Source of the DNA: Pisolithus tinctorius
Taxonomy: Eukaryota; Basidiomycota; Agaricomycetes; Boletales; Pisolithaceae
Assembly (NCBI GenBank): GCA_024663395.1
Contig: JANFAH010000028.1
Location: forward strand, 62,001 to 126,000
Direction: 5' to 3'
DNA length: 64,000 bases
Part shown: positions 1-10,279 of the stretch, in pieces
Numbering within the stretch: position 1 is the stretch's first letter
Layout of the letters: each line of letters starts with the position of its first letter
The notes under the pieces: generated by a model
What the model was told of the DNA's origin: nothing
The model's input: the letters and a program-made list of their open reading frames with translations, nothing else
The model's database searches: none
Position numbers and translations under genes: made by a program

Positions 1-1110
1 ATGTGTTCAAGGTGAAAAAGGTGGCTGGGTGTTTGTGCATGGTCAGGGGCACATTAGGAAGGGTGATGGCATGGTTCATGAGATCATGCATGTGTGTGTG
101 TGTGTGTATGTGTGTGTGTGAGGTCAGCAGTGTGTTTTGCAAGAGGAAGGAGTTGTGCCTTAGACAGTTGTTGGTTGAGTGCAAAGGGTACATTGCAAAG
201 TCAAGGACATGCATAGGGTCAAGAGAGTGTTAGTGAGGACAGGTGGGATGTTCAGGAGTGGGGAGTTGAGGGGTGAAGGGTGTGTTTGTGAAGCCAAGGA
301 TGTCTGCACAAGGAGAGAGGATGGCTAAAGACAGTTGTGATCTAAACCCCCTTGGATGTAGGGATAACAAGGTCTTCACCTATGAGAAGTCCAAGTTCTT
401 TCTTTTCTTTTTGTTTTGCATTTTCATTCTGTGCCTCTGGACTTGGCACTGAGCAGCCACATTGCTGACTAAGCATGGGTGCCATGTTCATGTGAGTTCT
501 GCTTACTATACTCATGTACAGACATCACTATGGGGTATAGTGGAGGAGCATGGAGTTGCAAAGGATAGTATATTTATAGTGGAACTACTTTCTTTGATAT
601 GATTGATGAATCAATGAAATACTATTACATATGCCAGCATACTCATAACCTCAAAGCTATCATCAGGTCTGGCAGTATACATGGATACAGCTTTGCAATG
701 TTATATAAAGCCATCACAATGGTGAACCCAAGTATGGCCAATGGAAAATCAAGGAATATCAAGGTATAAGGCCAGTAGTGATGACTGGCCATTGATCAAA
801 TGAAGAGGCTTACATGCAGTTTGGGTTGGAATGATGTCCAAGCCTTCAGTCTCTGTAACTTGAAGGTGTTCAGAAGGATACCTCTACAGCACTATAAGGT
901 GTTTGGTGGTTTGCCTTCCAGTTGTAGGCATGCACCTGGCTGGTAGCAGCATTGAGTCTGCTTACATAAACATGTAATGTGTACATAGAGATACTTCAAT
1001 TTTTTCTCAATCCCTCATACTGTAGCTTGTTCACTACTAGCTATCCTTCAAATGTAGGTAGGCAGAGACATGTGGAAACCTGGTAAGCCAGTGCCATGGA
1101 ATATACATGT
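1..1110. other. CpG-free, gene-less tract (left half)
   Basis: No credible gene. The tract is T/G- and A-rich, and I found no CG dinucleotide in the whole 1,110 bases, whereas the LTR that follows is CpG-rich. It continues after the inserted chromovirus at 9212, as shown by the duplicated CATGT on both sides. I infer an old, heavily methylated and deaminated repeat; its original identity is not recognisable. Confidence 0.7.
91..120. repeat. (TG)n microsatellite
   Basis: Thirty bases of alternating T and G with one A interruption, inside the CpG-free tract. Confidence 0.95.
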
Positions 1111-1825
1111 TGTCATGACCGTGCATTCGTCATAGGTCCTTACTCACTCCGCAACCTTTTCCGCCGGTCATTCGCTTACTCCGCACCAACTCCGCCCACC
1201 CTCTATCGTCTACGAACCATCTCCGCTCCGACTGTTGTCGGACTTGTGTTTCTCTTCTACCGGACCGAGCGGTCCGTTCTCTGAGGGGTCATGTGACTAC
1301 CTGCGCAGTCAGGTACTCCGCAGCGCGCACGCCGCATGGTCCAGCGTCTGGACTGTTTCCTTTTCTGGGTGTTCTATGTTACCCGCTCGTATGTCCTCCG
1401 TCTACCCTTCATTCGTCGTCTAGGAAGTTTTTACTTGAAAATTTCTGGGTCTCTGTATGTCAGTTCCGATTCTGGTTACTGTACCTCTGTAACAGTATAA
1501 AAGCATGTATCGTACTCTGCCATTCTTCAGTACGAATATCAACTTAGTTCCTACTCCTCCTGACTCCGTCTTCTGTCTGTTGGACTTACCTCCGACACTC
1601 CGTCTGTACTCTCCCTCTGAAATACGAGGGCTGAGATTGTGCAAGGGGGTAGCGCACGAGCTAAACCCGACGCCCTCACTCTGCTCCGCCTCTGTCTCGG
1701 CGGACTTCGTTCCTGCCACCACTCCGCTAGTCGGAGTTTCGTTCTTCCCTGTCGGACTTGCTTCCGAACCACTCTCTAGACCTTATATAGCGTCGGAGTT
1801 GGTCGGAGTAGGCCCGGACTTGACA
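1111..1825 (+). repeat. 5' LTR of chromovirus
   Basis: 715 bp, same length as the 3' copy at 8497-9211. Starts TGT, ends ACA. Contains a TATAAAA box at 1496-1502 and, 33 bases on, the inferred transcript start. All 22 differences from the 3' LTR are transitions, 20 at CpG sites. Confidence 0.98.
1496..1539 (+). promoter_or_regulatory. LTR promoter: TATA box and inferred transcript start
   Basis: TATAAAA lies at 1496-1502. The 11-mer AGTACGAATAT (1529-1539) starts 33 bp downstream, where a TATA-directed start is expected. Its 3' LTR counterpart AGTATGAATAT (8915-8925) is the exact reverse complement of the PBS just inside the 5' LTR. This links promoter geometry with the self-priming mechanism. 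The start site is inferred, not measured. Confidence 0.75.
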
Positions 1826-1827
1826 GT

Positions 1828-1838
1828 ATATTCATACT
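1828..1838 (+). promoter_or_regulatory. Self-priming primer binding site (Tf1 type)
   Basis: ATATTCATACT begins two bases after the 5' LTR. It is the perfect reverse complement of AGTATGAATAT at the inferred RNA 5' end (3' LTR copy, 8915-8925). The 5' LTR copy has one mismatch (C for T, a CpG change). In Tf1 and sushi elements the first ~11 bases of the mRNA fold back and prime reverse transcription instead of a tRNA; the geometry here matches. No TGG-type tRNA site is present at this place. Confidence 0.8.
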
Positions 1839-1886
1839 CGCACTTGTACGATCTCATTTTCTGTCCTCCGAAAAACTTACATCATT

Positions 1887-3173
1887 ATGAGAACTCGAGC
1901 TCAATCCCAGAGAGAGGTCACTGAGAACCTCGCTGCAGCGCTAGCTAATCCGTGTCGACTCCCTTCCGTCGTCGAACAATTCCAGTCCTTCTCCACTCGA
2001 CGCCGCTCTCGCGCTGAAGGCGAAAGCGCTTCGCAAGCTGGTCGCTCCGACCTCCACCCATCAGCCTTCCATACTCCGTCTCCTCGTAACCGAGATGATG
2101 GACCCAACCCCGACCCTGACTATCCTGATGGTGATCCCGATGGCGGGGGCAGCGGTGACGGGGATATCCCCGAAGACCCAGCTGAGCCGCCAGAGGATCC
2201 CCTTGTAGCTCTTGCTAGAGCTGTCCATGCGCTTGCGTGGTCTAGTTCGTGCACTGGGGACTCCACTCCGAAAACCAAAGTCCGCGAGCCTGACACCTTC
2301 GACGGCTCCGACCCCAAAAAACTCCACGAGTTCCTCATACAATGCGAGTTGAACTTCCAAGACCGCCCTCGCACATTCTGCTCCGACAGAGCGAAAGTTA
2401 CCTTCGCTCAATCCTACCTTAGGGGTATGGCCCTGGCTTGGTTCGAGCCAGATTTGCTAAACCCCAACAACTATGACCGCCCACTCTGGATGGACGACTA
2501 TCATGAGTTCTTGCAAGAGCTCACAGCTAATTTTGGTCCGCATGATGCCATAGCGGATGCCGTCCAACAACTCGAGAACCTTACCATGAAGGACGGTTCT
2601 CGAATTACCAAATACGTCGTGGAGTTCAATCGCTGGGCTTCACAGGTCAAGGACTACAGTGTCGGTGCACTCCGCCACCGCTTCTATAGCGGACTTCCAG
2701 ACCGCATCAAAGACGAGATCGCTCGCGTCGGTAAGCCTTCTACCCTCGCACAACTCCACGAACTCGCCCAAACCATCGATGCGCGCTACTGGGAGCGCAA
2801 AGCAGAGATCTCGCGCACCACCAAGTCCGCCTCCGACAAGTTGCAGTCTTCCAACTCCGACAATAAAACTAAATCGTCGTCCTCCTCGTCCTCCGCTCCA
2901 AAGTCCGATGCCAAGGGCAAGGGCAAACAGAAAGATCTGCCCAAGTCCGACGCGTCTAAGTCCGATATTGCCCACCTTCTGGGTAAAGATGGCAAGCTCA
3001 CCTCCGCTGAACGTCAGCGCAGGATGAGGAACAACCTCTGCCTCTTCTGTGGCAAGGCTGGCCATTCCGCCAAGGACTGTCCCAAGTCCACCTCTCGCGC
3101 AGCCAAAGCCTGTGCAGCTATGGCTGAAACTCCGCCTACTCCGCCTGCGGAAAAGGCAGAGTCAAAAAATTAG
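1887..3173 (+). CDS. Gag polyprotein of chromovirus
   Basis: 428 aa, intact; the ATG is 61 bases after the 5' LTR. The first ~100 residues are charged and proline/aspartate-rich. Residues ~140-300 hold a retrotransposon Gag domain ([18 protein letters not shown] and flanks). A Ser/Lys-rich linker follows, then a zinc knuckle [14 protein letters not shown] (C-X2-C-X4-H-X4-C), as in nucleocapsid proteins that bind genomic RNA. The last sense codons AAA AAT sit inside a slippery heptamer and the TAG stop follows at once, so most ribosomes make Gag and some shift into pol. It should assemble cytoplasmic virus-like particles. Product confidence is high; the start choice rests on the first ATG after the leader. 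Confidence 0.93.
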   Translation: MRTRAQSQREVTENLAAALANPCRLPSVVEQFQSFSTRRRSRAEGESASQAGRSDLHPSAFHTPSPRNRDDGPNPDPDYPDGDPDGGGSGDGDIPEDPAEPPEDPLVALARAVHALAWSSSCTGDSTPKTKVREPDTFDGSDPKKLHEFLIQCELNFQDRPRTFCSDRAKVTFAQSYLRGMALAWFEPDLLNPNNYDRPLWMDDYHEFLQELTANFGPHDAIADAVQQLENLTMKDGSRITKYVVEFNRWASQVKDYSVGALRHRFYSGLPDRIKDEIARVGKPSTLAQLHELAQTIDARYWERKAEISRTTKSASDKLQSSNSDNKTKSSSSSSSAPKSDAKGKGKQKDLPKSDASKSDIAHLLGKDGKLTSAERQRRMRNNLCLFCGKAGHSAKDCPKSTSRAAKACAAMAETPPTPPAEKAESKN

Positions 3174-3208
3174 TCCGCTCCTCCAGGGAGCTCGCACAGC
3201 CTGGAGGA
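3164..3208 (+). promoter_or_regulatory. Programmed -1 frameshift signal (slippery site plus hairpin)
   Basis: Heptamer A AAA AAT at 3164-3170 is in the correct phase of gag (X XXY YYZ) and ends at the TAG stop. Eight bases further a perfect 9-bp stem can form between 3179-3187 (TCCTCCAGG) and 3200-3208 (CCTGGAGGA) with a 12-base loop. A shift back by one base enters the pol frame, open from 3128. Heptamer, spacer length and hairpin all match the canonical arrangement. Confidence 0.85.
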
Positions 3209-6200
3209 AGCGTTGAACCCAACTGTGCACCACCGGACATCCGACTCAACTCGTCCACTCTTTCTAGTCCCAACTCTTTACTTCCGTCTGTAACTCTTCC
3301 GGATTATTCTGTTGATACTTTTTCTGCGTTGATCGATTCTGGTTCTTCTCATTGCTTCGTAGACCCATCTGTAATTAAAAAATATGCCATTCCTGTTTCC
3401 TCCGTTTCTCCGCCAATTCCACTCCGCTTGTTCGATGGTAGTACAAATGCTGTCATTTCCCAAGAGGTAGATCTTTCCCTCCGCTTTCCTTCCGGCGATG
3501 TCAACTCCGTTTCATTTTATGTTACTCCGTTGGATTCTTCATGTTCGCTGGTATTAGGACACAACTGGCTCACCCGCTTCAATCCGTCGATTGACTGGGT
3601 ACTGGGCAGTATATCGTTCAAACCACCGTTACAGGGAATGCCGACGCCCCAGGCGCCTTCGTCACCTTCCGCTGCGACCTCCGCTCCGGATCCGACACCC
3701 TCCGCTCCGTTTGCAGCTCCGACTGCACCTCCGACAGACTCGCCGCGCTCCGCTCCGCTCATCTCACTCATCAATGCTGCTGCGTATGTCAGAGCCTGTG
3801 CTCTCCCTGGCTCTAGACAGTTCCGCTTACAGCTCTCCGCTGATGATGTGAAGCTTCGTGCGTCCTCCGCTTCATCTCCGCCTCCTGACCTCTCCTCAGT
3901 TCCTTCTGAGTATCGCGAGTTTGCCGATGTCTTTAGTAAAGACAAGGCCACTGAACTTCCGCCACACCGCTCGTTCGATCTCAGGATCAACCTCGAGGAA
4001 GGAGCAACTCCGCCCATCGGTACAATCTACTCTCTTTCTCTGCCAGAGCTTGAAGCTCTCCGCACCTTCATTGACGAGCATCTTGGCTATGGTTTCATCA
4101 AGCAGTCCACCTCCGCTCATGGTGCCCCTGTCCTCTTCGTAAAGAAGAAGGACGGTTCACTCCGCCTCTGCGTAGACTATCGAGGACTCAACAAAATCAC
4201 AAAAAAAGATCGCTATCCACTGCCACTCATCTCCGACTTACTCGACTCCCCAAGCCGCACTAAAGTCTACACCAAGATCGACCTCCACCATGCCTATCAT
4301 CTAGTCCGCATCGCAGACGGAGATGAATGGAAAACAGCATTCCGCACTCGTTATGGTTCTTACGAGTGGCGGGTAATGCCATTCGGTCTGACTAACGTGC
4401 CTGCGGCTTTCCAGCGATTCGTCAATAGCATCTTTGCAGACATGCTCGATGTCTGCGTCGTGGTATACCTCGATGACATCTTAATCTATTCGCAGGATAT
4501 GGAGTTGCATCGCGAACATGTAAAAGAGGTACTCCGCCACCTTCGAAAGCATGGTCTTTATGCCAAGCCGGAGAAGTGTGAGTTTCACTCCGACTCCGTC
4601 GAGTACCTTGGTTATGTTCTTTCTCCCTCCGGTCTCACCATGTCCGCTGAGAAGGTTCAGGCAGTCCGTGACTGGCCTGAGCCACAGAAGGTGCGAGACA
4701 TCCAGTCCTTCCTTGGCTTCGCCAATTTCTACAGACGCTTCATTAATAACTACTCCGACATCGTCGTTCCACTCACTCGCCTCACGTGAAAGGGTGCTCC
4801 TTGGAACTTTTCCGAGGAGTGCCGCTCCGCTTTCCTCCACCTGAAGGATGCCTTCAGCTCCGCTCCTATTCTCACTCATTGGGTCCCTGACGCTCCGCTT
4901 ACAGTGGAAACCGACGCCTCCGACTATGCCATTGCTGGCATTTTGTTGATCACCTGCTCCGATGGTGAACTCCGCCCAGTTGCTTTCTACTCCCGCACCA
5001 TGACTGCGCCAGAACTCAATTATGATACCCACGACAAGGAGCTGTTGGCTATCTTCAAGGCCTTCCGCCATTGGCGGCATTACTTAGAAGGCTCCGCCCT
5101 ACCTGTCGACGTGGTGATGGACCACAAAAACCTTGAGTATTTTTCCACCTCTAAGGTTCTCACCCGTCGACAGGCCCGCTGGTCGGAGTACCTTTCGCAG
5201 TTTAATCTTTCCATGCGCTTCCGACCTGGCCGCTTAGGAGCCAAACCCGACGCACTTACACGACGTTGGGACATCTACCCAAAAGGGGGGGATAGGGACT
5301 ATGCGCAGGTAAATCCTCACAATCTCTGCCCTATGTTTACACAGGAACAACTCACGTCGTCCCTCCGTACCACTACCCTCATGGCACCTGTGCTCCGTGC
5401 CGCCATGGTCTTCGATGTTGAGTGCTTGCACTCCGACATCATCTCCGCCCTACCATCCGACCCTGTCTCCGCCAGCCATCTCCCAACTCCGACTAAGCCT
5501 CGGTGGTCCCTGGACTCCGACAGTCTACTCCGCCTTGATGGTCGTATCTTTGTCCCTGACATTGATGACCTCCGCCTCCGAGTGCTTCGGTTCAAGCATG
5601 ATCATCCTCTAGCAGGCCATTTCGGGCAAAACCGCACCTTAGAACTTGTCCGCAGGGACTACGTGTGGCCTAACCTCCGCTCCGACGTAAAGGAGTACGT
5701 CAGGTCTTGCACCGCCTGTGGACGGAGCAAAACTCCGCGTCACCGCCCTTATGGTCTACTGAAGCAACTCCCCGTCCCAGAGAGACCTTGGAACTCCATC
5801 TCCATGGACTTCATCGAACACCTCCCTAACTCCGATGGCTGCTCCGCCATCCTCGTGGTAGTGGACCGCCTCTCAAAGCAAGCGGTGTTCATCCCCACCC
5901 ACGACTCCGTCACCTCCGCCGAACTCACTAAGCTCTTCCTAACCCATGTCTTCTCCAAGCACGGAGTACCAGCTAATGTCACCTCCGACAGAGGTCCTGA
6001 GTTTGTCTCACACTTCTTCTGCTCCCTAGGAAAGGCCCTCAACATGCATCTTCACTTCACTTCGGGTTATCACCCAGAAGGCGATGGCCAGACCGAGCGA
6101 ATGAACCAGACCCTCGAGCAGTACCTTCGTGTCTACTGTAACTACCAACAAGATAACTGGGCTGAGCTGTTACCTCTAGCGGAGTTCACTTTCAACAACA

Positions 6201-6889
6201 CACCAAGTGCGACTACTGGAGTTTCTCCCTTCTTTGCTAACAAGGGATACCATCCAAACCTGTCTGTGGTCCCTGACCAAGACTTCACTTCTCCAAGGGC
6301 TCACGACTATGTTGTGGAGCTCTCCGCCCTTCATGACTTCCTCCGCTCCGAAATGTCCGCCGCTCAACAGCGCTACCAGGGTCCAGCAGATGCTAGACAC
6401 ATACCTCCGCCTGAGTTCAAGGTTGGAGAACAGGCCTACATCAAAGCCAAGTACTTCCGCTCCACTCGTCCCTCGGAGAAACTCTCCGAAAAGTACTTGG
6501 GTCCGTTCACCATCTTGGCCAGGCCAGGTACGCACTCCGTCACCCTTAAGCTCCCTGACTCTATGCGCTCGGTACATCCGGTCTTCCATGTCTCACAACT
6601 GGAAGCTGCAGCGGCTAACCCTTTCCCAAACCGACAACAACCTCCGCCTCCGCCAGTGGATGTCAATGGTAACCTTGAGTATGAAGTATCAGAGATACTC
6701 GACTCTAAGGTGGACCACCATCGCCGCCACTGTCAACTCTTGTATCTAGTCCGCTGGGCTGGTTACGAGAACACTGACAAAGAAACCTCTTGGTTGCTTG
6801 CAACTGAGCTAGATCACGCTTCCGACATAGTATCCGCCTTCCATGAACGCTATCCACACAAACCTGGCCCGTACCAACCTCCGCCATAA
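3167..6889 (+). pseudogene. Pol polyprotein of chromovirus, one in-frame TGA
   Basis: Read in -1 frame relative to gag from the frameshift site; the frame has no ATG before the protease. Domains in order: aspartic protease ([10 protein letters not shown] near 3329); reverse transcriptase with YLDD at 4464-4475; RNase H (TDASDYAIAG, HDKELLAIF, DHKNLEYF); integrase with an HHCC finger (HDHPLAGHF ... CTACGRSK) and DDE residues in SMDFIEHL, TSDRGPEFV and GDGQTERMNQ; C-terminal chromodomain (~6670-6860, YEVSEILDSK ... LVRWAGYENTD), which binds methylated histone tails and steers integration to heterochromatin. A TGA at 4787-4789 lies between RT and RNase H; the neighbouring family motif LTRLTRKGAPW suggests CGA (Arg) was lost by C-to-T. 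Otherwise full length. If TGA is read through the protein is intact. Confidence 0.93.
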
Positions 6890-7090
6890 TACTCTGCCTA
6901 CATAAACCTCCTCCACGGGCCAACTCCGCCTCTTACTGAACTACCTTAAGTACTTTAGATTTTCTCCGCTTATCCGTTTCACCTCTCAGAGTCACAAACA
7001 AAGTCACCAGTCTATCTCGTAGTAATACAAAAATACAAACTAAAGCCAAAAAAAAAAAAAAAGAAAAAGAAAAAACAAAACAAAACTACT

Positions 7091-8303
7091 CTACTCTTCC
7101 ATCACTTGCTCTCCGCCACCCTCCTGTTCTTCTCCGCCTTCCTTCTCTCCTCCGACTTCTTCCTCTTCCTCGTTGTCCCCCTCCGCACCTTCATCCGCTT
7201 CTTCGTTCTCGTCTTCCACTGCCTCCGACTGAGGCCGCTTCCATCCTCCGCCTGTGTGCTCGAGCTCGGCCATCCTGGCCTCTCGCGCATCCTCCCTCCT
7301 CCTCATCTCCGCCCATTCCGCCCACTCACGGTACAGCCCCCACTCATTGGCTGTCCGCTCCGCTGCCTCCGCCATCTGCTCCGCTGCCTTTGCCATCCTC
7401 TCGAAGGCTGTCGCAGCCTTCTCATGCGCCGCCGCATACCTCTCTGCAGCCTGCAGCTGCCGCTCCCGCTCCCACTCCGTCCACCAGGAGGAGACCCCTG
7501 ACGGTGTCTCTGGTTCCTCCTCTTCTTCTCCGACTGCCTCCCGCTCGTCATCCACCTCTTCCGTCTCCGTCGCTCTCTCCTTCCCCTTCCCTCACGGTCT
7601 CTTCTTCTTCTCCCCACGTGAGCTCCCTGTTCCTGCTCTTTTCCGTGATGGCCCTGCCACTGCGTCCTCCCTTGTCCAGCTACATACCTTCTTCTCCTTG
7701 TGACAGGGCAGGCAAGCCCTGGTCTTGCCGTGCCCTGGCTCGCATTGCCCCGCTGTCAAGCTCGCTACACAGTGAGTACAGGGGGGCCGCCTGGTCGTGG
7801 TAACCACCACAGAGGTCCCAGGGACCCTCTGGGCGGTGTTGACATCATACACCACGCCGCTTAGTCTAAGAAAAATAAGTCTGCGAGTCAGCTCCACCTG
7901 ACTCACAGCACTCCGCCACTCACCTTTGTGTGGCCTCGCCCTGCCTGGCCTGAGCCCTCTCTTCAGAGGCCCTTTGCCTCTGCCTTTCTGCCTCCTCCTC
8001 TGCCGCCTTCTTCCTTCGAGCCTCCTCTTCCTCCTCCACTCTCTTCCTCCGCTCTGCCTCCAACCTCTCCTCCTCCGCCTTCCGCCTCTTGGCCTCCTCA
8101 CGCTTGGCCTTGCGCTCCACTTCGCGTTCTCTCTCTCTCCGCTCGGTCTCCTCTCGTCGGCACGCCTTCTCTGCAGACTTCTCCCACTCGGTGTCGGTGG
8201 AGTCGTCGGTGAGGACGACCAGTTCTTCATCCACGACTTGAGAGTAGTCGTGGACATGGCTGGGGGTTGGCTGGGGGGTGTTGCTCTGGCGCTGGGAAGG
8301 CAT
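7091..8303 (-). pseudogene. Antisense accessory gene inside the chromovirus (six-Cys protein), one in-frame TGA
   Basis: Runs opposite to gag-pol, between pol and the 3' LTR. Exon 1 is 8303-7924 (MPSQRQSNTPQPTPS start), the intron is 7923-7866 (58 bp, GTGAGT...TTCTTAG), exon 2 is 7865-7091; together 385 codons with stop. Residues ~40-126 are a highly charged Glu/Arg coiled coil. Residues 156-188 hold six cysteines spaced C-X2-C-X8-C-X9-C-X2-C-X6-C, close to a fungal Zn2Cys6 cluster. The rest is acidic with Ala-rich helix (AAAHEKAATAFERMAKAAEQ). A TGA (plus-strand 7592-7594) interrupts KKRP/GKGKE, again a likely CGA. Function is unknown; DNA or RNA binding, or antisense control of the element, are guesses. 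Exon phases agree, which supports the model. Confidence 0.7.
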
Positions 8304-8483
8304 GATGATGGGAAGAAAGGACGAAGGTTCAGTACCCTAACACGTGTTTTTAAGCGGTACTTCGAACTCCGACAGAGCTCCGCCGCGGCTAAAGCCATTA
8401 TCCTCGAGGCATCAAGGTAATTTCAAATGATCAACTCGTGTTGATCTCGTTCCGTACATATGGCCTTCAGGGGTTCAGGCCCT

Positions 8484-8493
8484 AAGGGGGGGG
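8484..8493 (+). promoter_or_regulatory. Polypurine tract
   Basis: AAGGGGGGGG three bases before the 3' LTR; the expected primer for plus-strand DNA synthesis. Confidence 0.7.
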
Positions 8494-8496
8494 CAC

Positions 8497-9211
8497 TGTC
8501 ATGACTGTGCGTTTGTCATAGGTCCTTACTCACTCCGCAACCTTTTCCACCGGTCATTCGCTCACTCCGCACCAACTCCGCCCACCCTCTATCGTCTACG
8601 AACCATCTCCGCTCCGACTGTTGTTGGACTTGTGTTTCTCTTCTACCGGACTGAGCAGTCCGTTCTCTGAGGGGTCATGTGACTACCTGCGCAATCAGGT
8701 ACTCCGCAGCACGCACGCCGCATGGTCCAGCGTCTGGACTGTTTCCTTTTCTGGGTGTTCTATGTTACCTGCTCGTATGTCCTCCGTCTACCCTTCATTC
8801 GTCGTCTAGGAAGTTTTTACTTGAAAATTTCTGGGTCTCCGTATGTCAGTTCCGATTCCGGTTACTGTACCTCTGTAACAGTATAAAAGCATGTATCGTA
8901 CTCCGCCGTTCTTCAGTATGAATATCAACTTAGTTCCTACTCCTCCTGACTCCGTCTTCTGTCTGTCGGACTTACCTCCGACACTCCGTCTGTACTCTCC
9001 CTCTGAAATACGAGGGCTGAGATCGTGCAAGGGGGTAGCGCACGAGCTAAACCCGACACCCTCACTCCGCTCCGCCTCTGTCTCGGCGGACTTCGTTCCT
9101 GCCACCACTCCGCTAGTCGGAGTTTCGTTCTTCCCTGTCAGACTTGCTTCCGAACCACTCTCTAGACCTTATATAGCGTTGGAGTTGGTCGGAGTAGGCC
9201 CGGACTTGACA
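8497..9211 (+). repeat. 3' LTR of chromovirus
   Basis: 715 bp, equal in length to the 5' LTR. Followed by the target duplication CATGT (9212-9216). Carries the 11-mer at 8915-8925 that pairs perfectly with the PBS. Confidence 0.98.
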
Positions 9212-9933
9212 CATGTCAAATGCATGATATATGATTTATGGGTTGAGATGCTCAGAAAGTCCTAGTGGTGCATCAAATTGATGCTGTAGTCCAAATACCC
9301 ATATTCATTACACTGTATGCCTGCAGGGTGGCCAATGCAATATAATGTGATTGTAGACAAGTATAAAAATTGGGAAATCTGGTCAACCACTGCTACTTAC
9401 ATGGCAAACATATATGCAAAATGTGTAAATGCATAATAAATGTGTTGAAATGCTCAAGGGTGCCCAGAGAAGCACCAATGTAAGAACTCTAGCTGAAGGC
9501 ACATGTTATTTGTACCATATGCCCACAAGTTGACAATTATCATATAATTTACATATGCACAAAGACAGATTAGGGGTGACATTATAATCTGCTGCAATGA
9601 TTTTGCTAAACATATATACAGTATGCATAGGATGCAATGTCTGGGTAGAGATGCTGATCCAACCCTAAAGATGCACCAAAATGGTGTGTGCTTGTATGGT
9701 GGTTTTATAGCCTGTCATTCCAGCAGATGTTCTGAAGGCCACTTGTACTGAGATGGCATGATTGCCACTGTCTTGGAAAACATTGACTATTTGGCACACA
9801 CAAGCCATACTAAATATATGGCAATCCTAACATGTGCTATTTGGTCAAGTCATTTAGGCAACATGATAACATAAGTAATGGCATAACAAGGAATAAGGCC
9901 GGTACTGATGTACAATGATACCATCTGTCAATG
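9212..9933. repeat. CpG-free tract (right half) with degenerate ~200-bp tandem repeats
   Basis: No gene. No CG is seen until 9934. The text repeats weakly at about 200-bp spacing: ATGCTCAGAAAG near 9249, ATGCTCAAGGG near 9450 and ATGCTGATCC near 9649, each followed by a similar GCACCA / TGTA...ATGCC pattern. This is the continuation of 1-1110, split by the chromovirus. Probably an old repeat decayed by CpG loss. Confidence 0.55.
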
Positions 9934-10279
9934 ACGTTGTTAGCTTGCTCTTTATAGTAATTTTCTCTACATCCTCCTCCCTGCGTGCAGTTCCCATGGC
10001 CATGGGATGTCGAGGACAGCTAAGGGTCCATGTTGACGAACTGACTCCACCCGGACTTCCTGGAATTAGAATTTAAAACTCACATGCACCGAGAACACAT
10101 GGAAATTCCCATATGCAGACATCCTCCTCCTCCTCGCCGGCATGGGCGAAAAACATGTTCAACTGGTGATCATGCACTTTGCAGGTTTCTGTCAGCCTCT
10201 TCCATCGCTAGCCATTATACACCCCTCGAGATTTAAAGGGCGATGGAAACCATTATCTGGCCCCCACTATTAGTTCACC

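Larger units (their letters stand above)
1111..9211 (+). mobile_element. Ty3/gypsy chromovirus (Tf1/sushi-like), near-complete
   Basis: An 8,101-bp LTR retrotransposon with two 715-bp LTRs (TGTCATGA...CTTGACA) and a perfect 5-bp target duplication CATGT (1106-1110 and 9212-9216). Order: LTR, self-priming PBS, gag, -1 frameshift signal, pol (protease, RT, RNase H, integrase, chromodomain), antisense spliced gene, purine tract, LTR. The C-terminal chromodomain and self-priming place it with the Tf1/sushi chromoviruses. Pol and the antisense gene each have one in-frame TGA, so this copy is probably not autonomous. The LTRs differ at 22 positions by hand count, so the insertion is moderately young. 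The whole element is unusually rich in TCCG/CTCCG words, unlike its flanks. Confidence 0.97.

Noticed and set aside
7106..7803. Plus-strand open frames at 7.1-8.4 kb (Leu/Pro/Ser-rich)
   Set aside because: They are shadows of the acidic and Glu/Arg-rich antisense gene; composition is explained by the complement.
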